From NCBI RefSeq assembly GCF_000717185.1, contig NZ_JNYE01000044.1:7546-71545 (forward strand): a DNA stretch of 64,000 nt, given 5' to 3'. The stretch comes from Kitasatospora phosalacinea. Its GTDB lineage: Bacteria > Actinomycetota > Actinomycetes > Streptomycetales > Streptomycetaceae. Positions within the stretch are counted from its first letter, which is position 1. Each line of letters opens with the position of its first letter. A model generated the notes under the pieces. That model worked only from the letters and a program-made list of their open reading frames with translations, was not told the origin of the DNA and did not search any database. Position numbers and translations under genes: made by a program. This document shows, piece by piece, positions 9,498 through 20,428 of the stretch.

Positions 9498-10751
9498 CTA
9501 CCCGTCCTCGAGGCCGTCGTCCTCCTCGCGGCCCGGGGTCCTCAGGTCGAAGCGCAGGATGACGAAGCGGAAGAGCGTGTAGTAGACCACGGCGAAGCAC
9601 AGGCCGATCGGGAGGATCAGCCAGGGCTCGGTGGCCAGGTTCCAGTTCAGGACGTAGTCGATGACGCCCGCGGAGAAGGTGAAGCCGTGGTGCACGCCCA
9701 GCGCCCAGGTGAGGGCCATGGACAGGCCGGTGAGCACGGCGTGCAGGGCGTACAGGACGGGGGCGATGAACAGGAAGGCGAACTCGATCGGCTCGGTGAT
9801 GCCGGTGACGAAGGAGGTCAGGGCGAGCGAGAACATCATGCCGAGGACGGCGCGGCGGCGTTCCGGGCGGGCGCAGTGGGCGATGGCGAGGGCGGCGGCG
9901 GGCAGGCCGAACATCATGATCGGGAAGAAGCCGGACATGAACTGGCCGGCTGCGAGGTCGTGCTGGAAGAACCGGGTCTGGTCGCCGTGGAACTCCTGGC
10001 CGCCGGCCCGGTACGTCCCGGCCTGCTGCCAGAAGAAGGTGTTGGCGAACTGGTGCAGGCCGAACGGCAGCAGGCCCCGGTTGATCAGGCCGAACAGGCC
10101 GGAGCCGAGCGCGCCGAGGCCGATCGTCCAGCTGCTGAAGCGGTCGACGACGCTGCCGATCGGGCCCCAGCACAGGCCGAAGAAGACGCCCAGGGCGGTG
10201 CCGACGAAGGCCATCACGATCGGGACCAGCCGCCGCCCGTTGAAGAAGCCGAGCCAGTCGACCAGCCGGGTGCGGTGCAGCCGCTGCCACAGGACCGCGG
10301 AGAGCAGGCCGACCACCACGCCGCCGAGCACGCCGGGGTCCTGGTAGGTGGCCGCGACGTCCGGGCCGGGCAGTTCCTGGTAGGCGGTCTTCGGGAAGGC
10401 GGTGAGGACCTGGTGGTAGGTGAGGAAGCCGACCAGGGCGGCGAGCGCGGTGGAGCCGTCGGACTTCTTGGCGTAGCCGATGGCGATGCCGATGCAGAAC
10501 AGCAGCGGCATCCAGTCGAAGACGGCGTGGCCGGAGGCGGAGAAGACCTCGGCGACCCTGGTCCAGCCCAGGCCCTGGTCGCCGAAGACGTCCTCCTTGC
10601 CGAGCCGCAGCAGGATGCCCGCGGCGGGCAGCACGGCGATCGGCAGCTGGAGGCTGCGGCCGATCTTCTGGAGGGACGCGAAGACCCGGGAGCGCAGCTC
10701 CCGGCCGCCGGACGCCGCCGCGGGCCGGGAGTTCTGCGCGGACGTACTCAT
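9498..10751 (-). CDS. nagE1: PTS EIIC permease, N-acetylglucosamine/glucose family (NagE1-like)
   Basis: Membrane component of a sugar phosphotransferase system, 417 residues with about ten hydrophobic segments. Family signatures are QKIGRSLQLPIAVLPAAGILLRLG near the N-terminus and GITEPIEFAFLFIAP in the sugar-binding region. No EIIA or EIIB domain is fused, so it depends on a separate EIIB such as nagF. It matches the Streptomyces coelicolor arrangement nagF-nagE1-nagE2 beside rph. A dre operator lies 28-43 nt upstream of the start, predicting DasR repression relieved by glucosamine-6-phosphate. The start ATG is at 10751. It may be a paralogue of lower importance, as NagE2 is the main GlcNAc permease in S. 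coelicolor. Confidence 0.88.
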   Translation of the reverse strand: MSTSAQNSRPAAASGGRELRSRVFASLQKIGRSLQLPIAVLPAAGILLRLGKEDVFGDQGLGWTRVAEVFSASGHAVFDWMPLLFCIGIAIGYAKKSDGSTALAALVGFLTYHQVLTAFPKTAYQELPGPDVAATYQDPGVLGGVVVGLLSAVLWQRLHRTRLVDWLGFFNGRRLVPIVMAFVGTALGVFFGLCWGPIGSVVDRFSSWTIGLGALGSGLFGLINRGLLPFGLHQFANTFFWQQAGTYRAGGQEFHGDQTRFFQHDLAAGQFMSGFFPIMMFGLPAAALAIAHCARPERRRAVLGMMFSLALTSFVTGITEPIEFAFLFIAPVLYALHAVLTGLSMALTWALGVHHGFTFSAGVIDYVLNWNLATEPWLILPIGLCFAVVYYTLFRFVILRFDLRTPGREEDDGLEDG

Positions 10752-10778
10752 AGCGGTGGTTCCTCACGGCAGCGCGGT

Positions 10779-10794
10779 CTTGGTCTAGACCACT
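10779..10794. promoter_or_regulatory. dre site (DasR operator) of nagE1
   Basis: CTTGGTCTAGACCACT matches the 16-bp DasR-responsive element consensus ACTGGTCTAGACCACT at 14 positions. The centred TGGTCTAGACCA is perfectly palindromic. It lies just upstream of nagE1. Confidence 0.85.
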
Positions 10795-10951
10795 TAAGGT
10801 CTCGTTCAGCTTTCTAGCACGGGCCGAACGGGCTCCGGAACCCTCTTAAGGTTCGCGGGGGACAAGCGCTGCGGAATCGAAACCTGGGCCGGGTTGACGC
10901 CGGATCAATTGACGTGGATCTCACGCCTTTTGGTTTGACAGGAAACAAAGT

Positions 10952-10987
10952 GCGCCCCCGGACGGGAATTCCTCCCGCCGGGGGCGC
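10952..10987 (-). terminator. Terminator after nagE2
   Basis: GCGCCCCCGG (10952-10961) pairs perfectly with CCGGGGGCGC (10978-10987). A second inner stem CGGG/CCCG is offset by one bulged A, and the loop is AATTCCT. It lies 29 nt past the nagE2 stop and stops read-through into nagE1 regulatory DNA. On the minus strand a T-rich stretch follows. Confidence 0.75.
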
Positions 10988-11016
10988 CGCGGCTCCGTGG
11001 CCGAGCCGGCCCGGGA

Positions 11017-12309
11017 TCAGGCCTTGGTCACGTCCTCGACCTCGTCGTCGTCCTCGCGACCGGGGGTCTTGAGGTTGAACTTGACGATGACGAACCGGAA
11101 GACCACGTAGTAGACCGCCGCGAAGCACAGGCCGATCGGGATGATCAGCCACGGTTTCGTGGCCAGGTTCCAGTTGAGCAGGTAGTCGATCAATCCGGCC
11201 GAGAAACTGAAGCCGTCGTGGACGCCGAGCCCCCAGGTGACCGCCATCGAGACGCCGGTGAGGATCGCGTGGATGCCGTACAGCAGCGGGGCCACGTAGG
11301 CGAAGGAGTACTCGATCGGCTCGGTGACGCCGGTGACGAAGGAGGTCAGCGCGACCGAGAACATCAGGCCGTAGATCTCCTTGCGCCGGTGCGGCTTGGC
11401 GCAGGAGGCGATGGCCATCGCGGCGGCGGGCAGCGCGAACATCATGATCGGGAAGAAGCCGGAGAGGAACTGGCCGGCGTCCGGGTCGCCCGCCAGGAAG
11501 CGGCCGATGTCACCGGTGCCGGACTTGCCGGTCTCCGGGTTGGTGTACTCGCCGAACTGGAACCAGACGAAGGTGTTCAGCAGCTGGTGCATGCCGATCA
11601 GCAGCAGGGCGCGGTTGGCGACGCCGAAGATGCCGGAGCCGACGGCGTCCAGGTCGGAGAGCCACTTGGAGAAGTCGGCCAGGCCGTCGCCGATCGGCTG
11701 CCAGATCCACACCATCAGCGAGCCGAACAGCAGGCCGACCAGGGCGGTGATCATCGGGACCAGGCGGCGGCCGTTGAAGAAGCCGAGCCAGTCGACCAGC
11801 TTGACCCGGTGGTAGCGCACCCACAGCCAGGCCGAGAAGAGGCCCATCAGGATGCCGCCCAGCACGCCCGGGTTCTGGAAGTCGGCCGACTCCACGGTCT
11901 TGTCCGTGTAGTTGACGCAGATCGAGTGGTCGAGCGTCGAGCCGGCCGGGCAGTCCTTCGGGAACGCCTGCAGGACGGTGTAGTAGACCAGGAAGCCGGC
12001 CACCGCGGCGAGCGCGGTCGAGCCGTCCGCCTTCTTGGCCATGCCGATCGCCACGCCGATGCAGAACAGCAGCGGCAGGCCGAGCGCCGGGTTGAGCAGC
12101 GCGCCGCCGGCGGCGCCGATCGCCGCGGCGACCTTGTCCCAGCCGAGGCCGTCCTTGCCGAAGATGTCGTCCTGGCCGAGCCGGGTCAGCAGGCCCGCGG
12201 CGGGCAGGACGGCTACCGGCAGCTGGAGGCTGCGGCCCATCTTCTGCAGGCCGCCGTAGAAGGTGTGCCACCACGTGGACTGGTGCGCCGTGGCGCCTGG
12301 TGAACTCAT
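11017..12309 (-). CDS. nagE2: PTS EIIC permease for N-acetylglucosamine (NagE2)
   Basis: A 430-residue EIIC protein closely similar to the neighbouring NagE1 throughout (QKMGRSLQLPVAVLPAAGLLTRLG; GVTEPIEYSFAYVAP). It differs mainly by an extracytoplasmic loop insert around KDCPAGSTLDHSICVNYTDK, with two cysteines that could form a disulfide. It imports and phosphorylates GlcNAc together with EIIB (NagF), HPr, EI and EIIA; the last three are not in this window. The ATG at 12309 follows GGAGGG at 8 nt. It is divergent from nagF with a dre site between them, matching the S. coelicolor DasR-controlled GlcNAc uptake locus. Confidence 0.92.
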   Translation of the reverse strand: MSSPGATAHQSTWWHTFYGGLQKMGRSLQLPVAVLPAAGLLTRLGQDDIFGKDGLGWDKVAAAIGAAGGALLNPALGLPLLFCIGVAIGMAKKADGSTALAAVAGFLVYYTVLQAFPKDCPAGSTLDHSICVNYTDKTVESADFQNPGVLGGILMGLFSAWLWVRYHRVKLVDWLGFFNGRRLVPMITALVGLLFGSLMVWIWQPIGDGLADFSKWLSDLDAVGSGIFGVANRALLLIGMHQLLNTFVWFQFGEYTNPETGKSGTGDIGRFLAGDPDAGQFLSGFFPIMMFALPAAAMAIASCAKPHRRKEIYGLMFSVALTSFVTGVTEPIEYSFAYVAPLLYGIHAILTGVSMAVTWGLGVHDGFSFSAGLIDYLLNWNLATKPWLIIPIGLCFAAVYYVVFRFVIVKFNLKTPGREDDDEVEDVTKA

Positions 12310-12412
12310 CGTCGGCCCTCCGCTGCCGTTCCCGTCCCCCGCTGGGGGTTCATCCGTGCGCGGGGCCAGGAACACCGGCGGACCGTTCTGCGTTGTCCCG
12401 AGTACACCTAGG

Positions 12413-12428
12413 ATTGGTGTAGACCATT
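12413..12428. promoter_or_regulatory. dre site (DasR operator) between nagE2 and nagF
   Basis: ATTGGTGTAGACCATT matches the dre consensus at 13 of 16 positions, and both half-sites TGGT and ACCA are intact. It lies 104 nt upstream of nagE2 and 254 nt upstream of nagF, so it is best placed to control nagE2 and may affect both. Confidence 0.8.
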
Positions 12429-12681
12429 TTCGAGGCAGTGGCGGTCCGCGGGTTCGAGAACCCGATGATCGTCATCCTCCGGCGGCCGCGGAGGCGGCCG
12501 CGCGCGGAGATAGCCCGAAAGTGGACTAACGTGGCATACCGGTCGGAATCGGGTGATGCTGGTCGCGCCGTCGGAAGACGCGGCAAACTGATCCCGGGTC
12601 ACCTCCGGCCGGCACCACCGCACACGCAGTACGGCACCCGGCGACCGACCGCCGAAGCGCCGAGACAGAGGGAGAAAGACC

Positions 12682-12915
12682 ATGGCCAGCAAGGCTGAGA
12701 AGATCGTCGCCGGTCTCGGCGGAATCGAGAACATCGACGAGGTCGAGGGCTGCATCACCCGGCTGCGCACCGAGGTCCACGACGCCTCCAAGGTCGACGA
12801 GGCGGCGCTCAAGGCGGCCGGTGCCCACGGTGTGGTGAAGATGGGCACGGCCATCCAGGTCGTCATCGGCACCGACGCCGACCCGATCGCCGCCGAGATC
12901 GAGGACATGATGTGA
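12682..12915 (+). CDS. nagF: PTS EIIB component for N-acetylglucosamine
   Basis: A 77-residue stand-alone EIIB of the glucose family. The phosphorylated cysteine is C24 in GCITRLRTEV, the family motif. It accepts phosphate from EIIA (Crr) and passes it to sugar bound by NagE1 or NagE2. Only one EIIB is present for two EIIC genes, so it probably serves both. Start ATG 12682, with GAGGGAGAAAG upstream. The next gene is rph, as in S. coelicolor. Confidence 0.93.
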   Translation: MASKAEKIVAGLGGIENIDEVEGCITRLRTEVHDASKVDEAALKAAGAHGVVKMGTAIQVVIGTDADPIAAEIEDMM

Positions 12916-13061
12916 GCTGAGCCCCCCGCGGGCCGCTCCACCCGTACGGCCCGCCCGCACGGCCCACTCGCACGGCCCGCCCGCCGGGGACCACCGGTCG
13001 GCGGGCCGTCGCGCGTGCGCCCCCGCCGGGGGGCGGACGGGGACCCGATACGCTCGGGGAC

Positions 13062-13787
13062 ATGTCTCGCATCGACGGCCGCACCCCCGACCAGCTCCGC
13101 CCCGTCACCATCGAACGGAACTGGAGCAAGCACGCCGAAGGCTCCGTCCTGGTCTCCTACGGCGACACCAAGGTGCTGTGCACCGCCAGCGTCACCGAGG
13201 GCGTCCCGCGCTGGCGCAAGGGCAGCGGCGAGGGCTGGGTCACCGCCGAGTACGCCATGCTGCCCCGGGCCACCAACACCCGCGGCGACCGCGAGTCCGT
13301 CCGCGGCAAGATCGGCGGCCGCACCCACGAGATCAGCCGCCTGATCGGCCGCTCGCTGCGCGCCGTGATCGACCACCGGGCGCTCGCCGAGAACACCATC
13401 GTGCTCGACTGCGACGTCCTCCAGGCCGACGGCGGCACCCGCACCGCGGCGATCACCGGCGCGTACGTGGCCCTGGTCGACGCGGTCTCCTGGGCGCGCG
13501 GGAAGAAGCTGCTGCGGGCCAAGGGCCAGCCGATCACCGGCGGCGTCAGCGCGGTCAGCGTCGGCATCATCGACGGCGTCCCGATGCTCGACCTCCGCTA
13601 CGAGGAGGACGTCCGGGCCGAGACCGACATGAACATCGTCTGCACCTCGGACGGCCGCTTCGTGGAGGTCCAGGGCACCGCCGAGGGGGCCCCCTTCGAC
13701 CGCGACCTGCTCAACCAGCTGCTCGACCTGGGCAGCCTGGGCTGCGCCGAGCTCGACGAGATCCAGCGCAAGGCCCTGGAGGTCTAG
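13062..13787 (+). CDS. rph: Ribonuclease PH
   Basis: Phosphorolytic 3'-5' exoribonuclease that trims tRNA 3' ends; 241 residues, normal length. Seen: [19 protein letters not shown] at the start, the substrate-binding [19 protein letters not shown], the phosphate-site region [12 protein letters not shown], and the active-site segment [15 protein letters not shown]. The start ATG at 13062 has no clear Shine-Dalgarno; TACGCT ends 7 nt upstream, suggesting a leaderless mRNA. It is linked with rdgB as in Mycobacterium tuberculosis (Rv1340-Rv1341), but one small gene lies between them here. Confidence 0.95.
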   Translation: MSRIDGRTPDQLRPVTIERNWSKHAEGSVLVSYGDTKVLCTASVTEGVPRWRKGSGEGWVTAEYAMLPRATNTRGDRESVRGKIGGRTHEISRLIGRSLRAVIDHRALAENTIVLDCDVLQADGGTRTAAITGAYVALVDAVSWARGKKLLRAKGQPITGGVSAVSVGIIDGVPMLDLRYEEDVRAETDMNIVCTSDGRFVEVQGTAEGAPFDRDLLNQLLDLGSLGCAELDEIQRKALEV

Positions 13788-13908
13788 GAACGGCGGAGGG
13801 CTGAACGGCCGTCAGGGGAGGTGCGCGGGCCGACGGGTGCTGTACAGGCGCGCGGGCCGGGCCTTAACGTTCGGGGTGAGCCCGCACACCCTCCTGGAGG
13901 ACTCGCCG

Positions 13909-14304
13909 ATGCAGCACCCGCTGAGCATCAACCGCACCACCGCGCTCGCCGTCGCCGCACTGGCCCTGGTGCTGCCGCTGAGCGCGGTCAGCTGCTCCGC
14001 CGCGGAGAAGGCGCTGAGCTGCGCCAACACCGCGGTGCAGATCAGCTCGCACGTCGCCCAGCTCGGCGAGGCGGTCAACAACGTCGACGAGGACCCGGCC
14101 GCCACCGGGCAGGCGCTGCAGAACCTCAAGGGCGACCTGGACAAGCTCGGGCGCAACTCCGGCGACGCCGACCTCTCCCAGGCCGTCACCGACCTGCAGA
14201 CCCAGGTCGACAACGTGCAGAAGGCCGTCGACGGCAACCAGACCCCCGACCTCGGGCCGCTGGTCAGCGCGGCGGGGCGGGTCAGCAAGGTGTGCACCGG
14301 CTGA
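13909..14304 (+). CDS. Small exported protein, possible lipoprotein
   Basis: 131 residues, function not recognised. The N-terminus has a hydrophobic signal region (ALAVAALALVLPLSAVSCSAAEKALSC), with Cys at AVSC as a non-canonical lipobox. The mature part is helical and mostly polar, with heptad-like stretches (VAQLGEAVNNV, LQNLKGDLDKL, VTDLQTQVDNVQKAV), so a short coiled coil is likely. Mature cysteines include two near the N-terminus and one at the C-terminus (KVCTG). The ATG at 13909 has GGAGG at 13895-13900. It is inserted between rph and rdgB, and may be a cell-envelope protein of streptomycetes. Confidence 0.7.
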   Translation: MQHPLSINRTTALAVAALALVLPLSAVSCSAAEKALSCANTAVQISSHVAQLGEAVNNVDEDPAATGQALQNLKGDLDKLGRNSGDADLSQAVTDLQTQVDNVQKAVDGNQTPDLGPLVSAAGRVSKVCTG

Positions 14305-14329
14305 TCGGCCAGGGCCTAGGCTGGGCGGC

Positions 14330-14935
14330 ATGACCAAGCGACTCGTTCTCGCCACCCGCAACCAGCACAAGGTCGCCGAGCTGCGCGACATCCTCGGCGC
14401 GGCCGGACTGGACGTCGAACTGGTCGGCGCGGACGCCTTCCCGGAGGTGCCCGACGTGCCGGAGACCGGGGTGACCTTCGCCGAGAACGCGCTGCTCAAG
14501 GCGCACGCGCTGGCGAAGGCGACCGGGCTGCCGGCCGTCGCCGACGACTCCGGGCTGTGCGTGGACGTGCTGGGCGGGGCGCCCGGGATCTTCTCCGCGC
14601 GCTGGGCCGGGCGGCACGGCGACGACCGGGCCAACCTGGACCTGCTGCTGGCCCAGCTCGGCGACATCGCCGCCGAGCACCGCGCCGCGTCCTTCGCCTG
14701 CGCCGCCGCGCTCGCCCTGCCGGACGGCACCGAGCGGGTGGTCGAGGGCCGCCTGCACGGCACCCTGCGCACCGAGCCGGCCGGGACGAACGGCTTCGGC
14801 TACGACCCGGTCCTGCAGCCGCTCGGCGAGAGCCGGACGTGCGCCGAGCTGAGCGCCGAGGAGAAGAACGCGATCAGCCACCGCGGGCAGGCCTTCCGCT
14901 CGCTCGCGCCGGTGGTCGCCGAACTGCTCGGCTGA
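14330..14935 (+). CDS. rdgB: Non-canonical purine NTP pyrophosphatase (RdgB/HAM1)
   Basis: Hydrolyses dITP, ITP and XTP to monophosphates, keeping deaminated purines out of DNA and RNA. 201 residues. The N-terminal nucleotide-binding TRNQHKVAEL, the loop SGLCVDVLGGAPGIFSARWAG and the C-terminal FGYDPV with ISHRGQAF are the family motifs. The ATG lies 7 nt after TAGGCT (14317-14322) with no Shine-Dalgarno, so it is probably leaderless. A strong terminator with a duplicated arm follows. Confidence 0.95.
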   Translation: MTKRLVLATRNQHKVAELRDILGAAGLDVELVGADAFPEVPDVPETGVTFAENALLKAHALAKATGLPAVADDSGLCVDVLGGAPGIFSARWAGRHGDDRANLDLLLAQLGDIAAEHRAASFACAAALALPDGTERVVEGRLHGTLRTEPAGTNGFGYDPVLQPLGESRTCAELSAEEKNAISHRGQAFRSLAPVVAELLG

Positions 14936-14940
14936 GGCGG

Positions 14941-15007
14941 CCCGCACCGCGAAGAGGCCCGCACCGCGAAGAGGCCCGCCCCGGCTCCCGGGGCGGGCCT
15001 CTTCGCG
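14941..15007 (+). terminator. Strong terminator after rdgB with duplicated 5' arm
   Basis: A perfect 20-bp stem: 14965-14984 (starting CGCGAAGAGGCCCGC) with 14988-15007, loop CTC. Upstream, a 17-nt unit starting CCCGCACCGCGAAGAGG is tandemly duplicated at 14941-14957 and 14958-14974, so two alternative 5' strands could pair with the single 3' strand. It also terminates read-through from the opposite tRNA-Leu gene. Confidence 0.85.
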
Positions 15008-15020
15008 TGCTGAACTCCGG

Positions 15021-15104
15021 TGCGGCCTGAGGGACTCGAACCCTCACGAGATCTCTCTCACGGGCACCTAAAACCCGGGCGTCTGCCAATTCCGCCAAGA
15101 CCGC
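15021..15104 (-). tRNA. tRNA-Leu(UAG)
   Basis: A complete type II tRNA read on the minus strand. The acceptor arms GCGGTCT and AGGCCGC pair over 7 bp with one G-U. The anticodon stem is CGGGT/GCCCG around the loop TTTAGGT, giving anticodon UAG. A long variable arm (GTGAGAGAGATCTCG region) is present, and the T arm is GAGGGTTCGAGTCCCTC. The 3' CCA is not encoded. It reads CUA codons and possibly CUG by wobble. Confidence 0.95.
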
Positions 15105-15198
15105 CGATGCGTGGCTCCCGCCATGCTACTGGCCCGTTGCGCGGGCGTGCACCACCCTTTCGGGCGGTGGCTCGGGGTGTCCTGGCTTGTTCAAGAAT

Positions 15199-15241
15199 TG
15201 GTATGGACCTATTGACCGGTGTGGTCCGGGCCACGTACGTT
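15199..15241 (+). promoter_or_regulatory. Chitinase-type promoter with paired 12-bp repeats
   Basis: TGGTATGGACCT (15199-15210) and TGGTCCGGGCCA (15222-15233) are two 12-bp repeats of the chitinase type, flanking TTGACC (15212-15217). A -10-like TACGTT (15236-15241) follows with 18-nt spacing. The first repeat overlaps a weak dre-like site (11 of 16 positions). The architecture equals that at 17752-17794. Confidence 0.7.
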
Positions 15242-15355
15242 CGCGCCGATCCGCGGAAATCCGGGTCCCGGGCGGTGCGCAACGGCCGGGCCCAGGCACG
15301 TCTTCCTCCCCCACGACGCCCGGCCCCCACCCCGGGCGCGAGCATTGGAGCGACC

Positions 15356-17686
<2,331 letters not shown>

Positions 17687-17704
17687 CGTCAACTCCCCCT
17701 ACGG

Positions 17705-17740
17705 AGGGCCGGATCGTCCGAGTGCGGACGGTCCGGCCCT
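17705..17740 (+). terminator. Terminator between the chitinase genes
   Basis: 16-bp arms: AGGGCCGGATCGTCCG (17705-17720) and CGGACGGTCCGGCCCT (17725-17740), with one G-U pair and loop AGTG. It lies 18 nt after the stop of chitinase 1 and separates the two chitinase units. Confidence 0.8.
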
Positions 17741-17751
17741 TCATATCAAGT

Positions 17752-17794
17752 TGGTACAGACCTGTTGACGTGGGTGGTCCAGACCTTTTAGGTT
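17752..17794 (+). promoter_or_regulatory. Chitinase promoter with classic 12-bp direct repeats
   Basis: TGGTACAGACCT (17752-17763) and TGGTCCAGACCT (17775-17786) flank the -35 hexamer TTGACG (17765-17770); TAGGTT (17789-17794) is the -10 at 18-nt spacing. The second repeat is identical to the direct-repeat sequence known from Streptomyces chitinase promoters, tied to chitin induction and glucose repression. It is related to the dre core TGGTCTAGACCA. Confidence 0.82.
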
Positions 17795-17865
17795 CGGCGG
17801 AACTTCCCCCACAGGCGCGCGGCTTCCCACGGCCGGGCGCCCGACACTCCCTCCAGGAGGACCGA

Positions 17866-20346
17866 GTGTTGATCCGAAACCAGGCGGAGCAGCGTCCCAC
17901 CGCTGCGGTCCGCCACCTGAAGGGCCGCAAGGTGGCGTTCGGCGCCGCCGCGGCCGCGGGGCTGGCGGGCCTGCTGATGAGCACGCTCGGCGTGGCTCCG
18001 TCCGCCGCCGCCGTCGACAACCAGGCGTGCCGCCCCGACGGCATGTACACCACGCCCGGCGTCGACGTCCCCTACTGCAACGTCTACGACACCAGCGGCC
18101 GCGAGCAGATGGGCGCCGACCACCAGCGCCGCGTCATCGGCTACTTCACCAGCTGGCGCACCGGCAAGGACGGCACGCCCGCCTACCTGGTGAACAACAT
18201 CCCCTGGGACAAGGTCACCCACCTCAACTACGCGTTCGCGCACGTGGCTTCCGACAACACGCTGTCGGTCGGCACGGACGGCCCGAACAACGCCTCGACC
18301 GGGATGACCTTCCCGGGCGTGGCGGGCGCGGAGATGGACCCGGCGTACTCGTACAAGGGCCACTTCAACCTGCTCAGCAAGTTCAAGAAGCAGTACCCGA
18401 ACGTCAAGACCATGGTCTCGGTGGGCGGCTGGGCCGAGACCGGCGGCTACTTCGACGACTCGGGCAAGCGGGTCAACTCGGGCGGCTTCTACTCGATGAC
18501 CGTCAACGCGGACGGGTCGGTCAACCAGGCCGGCATCAACACCTTCGCGGACTCGGCCGTCACCTTCATCAAGAAGTACGGCTTCAACGGCGTCGACCTC
18601 GACTACGAGTACCCGACCTCGATGAAGGACGCGGGCAACCCGCTCGACTACACCATCAGCAACGCCAAGCGCGCCTCCCTGATGAAGGGCTACGCCGCGC
18701 TGATGAAGACCATGCGCGAGAAGCTCGACCGGGCCTCCGCCGCCGACGGCAAGTACTACCTGCTGTCGGTCGCCGCCCCGTCCTCGGGCTACCTGCTGCG
18801 CGGCATGGAGACCTTCCAGGTCACCCAGTACCTGGACTACGTCAACATCATGTCGTACGACCTGCACGGCGCCTGGAACAAGTACGTCGGCCCGAACGCG
18901 GCGCTGTACGACGACGGCAAGGACGCCGAGCTGGCGGCCGCCAACGTGTACGGCACCTCGCAGTACGGCGGCATCGGCTACCTGAACACCGACTGGGCCG
19001 TGCACTACTTCCGCGGCGCGATGCCGGCCGGCCGGATCAACCTCGGCGTGCCGTACTACACCCGCGGCTTCCAGAACGTCCAGGGCGGCACCAACGGCCT
19101 GTGGGGCACCTCCTCCACCACCAACTGCCCGGCCGGCTCCGGCCTGACCACCTGTGGTGACGGCGCCGTCGGCATCGACAACATCTGGCACGACCTGGAC
19201 GACAACGGCAAGGAGTCGCCCGCCGGCTCCAACCCGATGTGGCACGCCAAGAACCTGGAAGCGGGCGTCGTCCCGGACTACCTGTCCAAGTACGGCGTGA
19301 GCGACACCGCGCTCAAGGGCACCTACAGCCGCAACTACAGCTCGTCGCTGGTCGCGCCGTGGCTGTGGAACGCCGACAAGAAGGTCTTCCTGTCGACCGA
19401 GGACGACCAGTCGATCGGCGCCAAGGCCGACTACGTGGTCAACCAGGGCGTCGGCGGCGCGATGATCTGGGAGCTGGCCGGCGACTACAAGTGGGACGCC
19501 ACCGCCAACGGCGGCAAGGGCGAGTACGTCCAGGGCAACACCATGACCTCGCTGCTGTACGACAAGTTCAAGTCGGCCTCGGCGTACGGCGCGACCCGCT
19601 CCACCATCGCGCTGCCGCAGCAGACCCTGCCGATCGACGTGTCGTTCACCCAGTTCGCGCTGGGCGACAACAACTACCCGATCAACCCGAAGATCCACAT
19701 CGTCAACAACTCGACCACCACCCTGCCGGGCGGCACCGAGTTCCAGTTCGACTACTCGGTCTCCGCGCCCGCCAACGCCGCCGACCAGTCCGGCTTCGGC
19801 TCCAAGGTCATCCGGGCCGACCACACCGGCAGCAACGTCGGCGGCCTGAAGGGCACCTACAACCGGGTCTCGCTGAAGCTCCCGACCTGGCAGACCCTGG
19901 CGCCCGGCGCCTCGGTGGACGTCGCCTTCGTCTACTACCTGCCGGTCTCCACCCCGTCCAACTGGACGGTGAACGTCGGCGGCACCCTGTACGGCATCAC
20001 CGGCGACTTCACCCGCGGCACCACCGCGGGCACCGCCTCGCCGTCCGCGTCGGCCTCCGCCTCGGCCTCGCAGTCCGCGTCGCCGTCGGCCTCCGCCAGC
20101 GCCTCCGCCTCACAGTCGGCGTCCCCGTCGGCCTCGGCCTCCGCCTCGCAGTCGGCCTCGCCGTCCGCGTCGGTCACCGCCGGTGCCTGCACGGGCGCCC
20201 CGAGCTGGAACGCCGGGACCACCTACGCCACCGTCACCAAGGTGTCGTGGAAGGGCCACTACTACCAGAACAAGTGGTGGACCGCGGGCGAGGACCCCTC
20301 GCTGAGCGGCGCCTGGGGCGTCTGGACGGACCTCGGGGCCTGCTGA
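17866..20346 (+). CDS. Secreted modular GH18 chitinase (GH18 - beta domain - CBM5/12)
   Basis: 826 residues. A signal peptide (cleavage near 49, APSAAA) is followed by the GH18 catalytic domain from about 70 to 565, with SVGGW and the catalytic segment NGVDLDYE (241-248, acid E248). The first Asp of the DxxDxDxE motif is Asn here. A beta-rich module starting near residue 585 follows, then a Ser/Ala/Pro linker (about 722-772) and a C-terminal chitin-binding CBM5/12 (about 773-826; [19 protein letters not shown], with several Trp). The GTG at 17866 is chosen because AGGAGG lies 5 nt upstream. Length and architecture match the large chitinases of streptomycetes. Likely controlled by DasR through the repeats upstream. 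Confidence 0.9.
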   Translation: MLIRNQAEQRPTAAVRHLKGRKVAFGAAAAAGLAGLLMSTLGVAPSAAAVDNQACRPDGMYTTPGVDVPYCNVYDTSGREQMGADHQRRVIGYFTSWRTGKDGTPAYLVNNIPWDKVTHLNYAFAHVASDNTLSVGTDGPNNASTGMTFPGVAGAEMDPAYSYKGHFNLLSKFKKQYPNVKTMVSVGGWAETGGYFDDSGKRVNSGGFYSMTVNADGSVNQAGINTFADSAVTFIKKYGFNGVDLDYEYPTSMKDAGNPLDYTISNAKRASLMKGYAALMKTMREKLDRASAADGKYYLLSVAAPSSGYLLRGMETFQVTQYLDYVNIMSYDLHGAWNKYVGPNAALYDDGKDAELAAANVYGTSQYGGIGYLNTDWAVHYFRGAMPAGRINLGVPYYTRGFQNVQGGTNGLWGTSSTTNCPAGSGLTTCGDGAVGIDNIWHDLDDNGKESPAGSNPMWHAKNLEAGVVPDYLSKYGVSDTALKGTYSRNYSSSLVAPWLWNADKKVFLSTEDDQSIGAKADYVVNQGVGGAMIWELAGDYKWDATANGGKGEYVQGNTMTSLLYDKFKSASAYGATRSTIALPQQTLPIDVSFTQFALGDNNYPINPKIHIVNNSTTTLPGGTEFQFDYSVSAPANAADQSGFGSKVIRADHTGSNVGGLKGTYNRVSLKLPTWQTLAPGASVDVAFVYYLPVSTPSNWTVNVGGTLYGITGDFTRGTTAGTASPSASASASASQSASPSASASASASQSASPSASASASQSASPSASVTAGACTGAPSWNAGTTYATVTKVSWKGHYYQNKWWTAGEDPSLSGAWGVWTDLGAC
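20036..20176 (+). repeat. Ser/Ala/Pro linker repeats in chitinase 2
   Basis: Repeated TCGCCGTCCGCGTCGGCC-type units encode [10 protein letters not shown] blocks, about three copies, joining the beta module to the chitin-binding domain. Similar in composition to the linker of chitinase 1 but in a different domain context. Confidence 0.75.
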
Positions 20347-20372
20347 GGCTGATCCCGAGCCCATGAACGGCG

Positions 20373-20407
20373 GTGGCGGTCGACCCGGTCGGGGGGTCGG
20401 CCGCCAC
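20373..20407 (+). terminator. Terminator after chitinase 2, convergent with bcp
   Basis: GTGGCGGTCGACCC (20373-20386) pairs with GGGTCGGCCGCCAC (20394-20407) with one G-U, loop of 7 nt. It lies between convergent genes and could serve both strands. Confidence 0.7.
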
Positions 20408-20428
20408 TGCTCCTTCGCGTCCCGGCAC

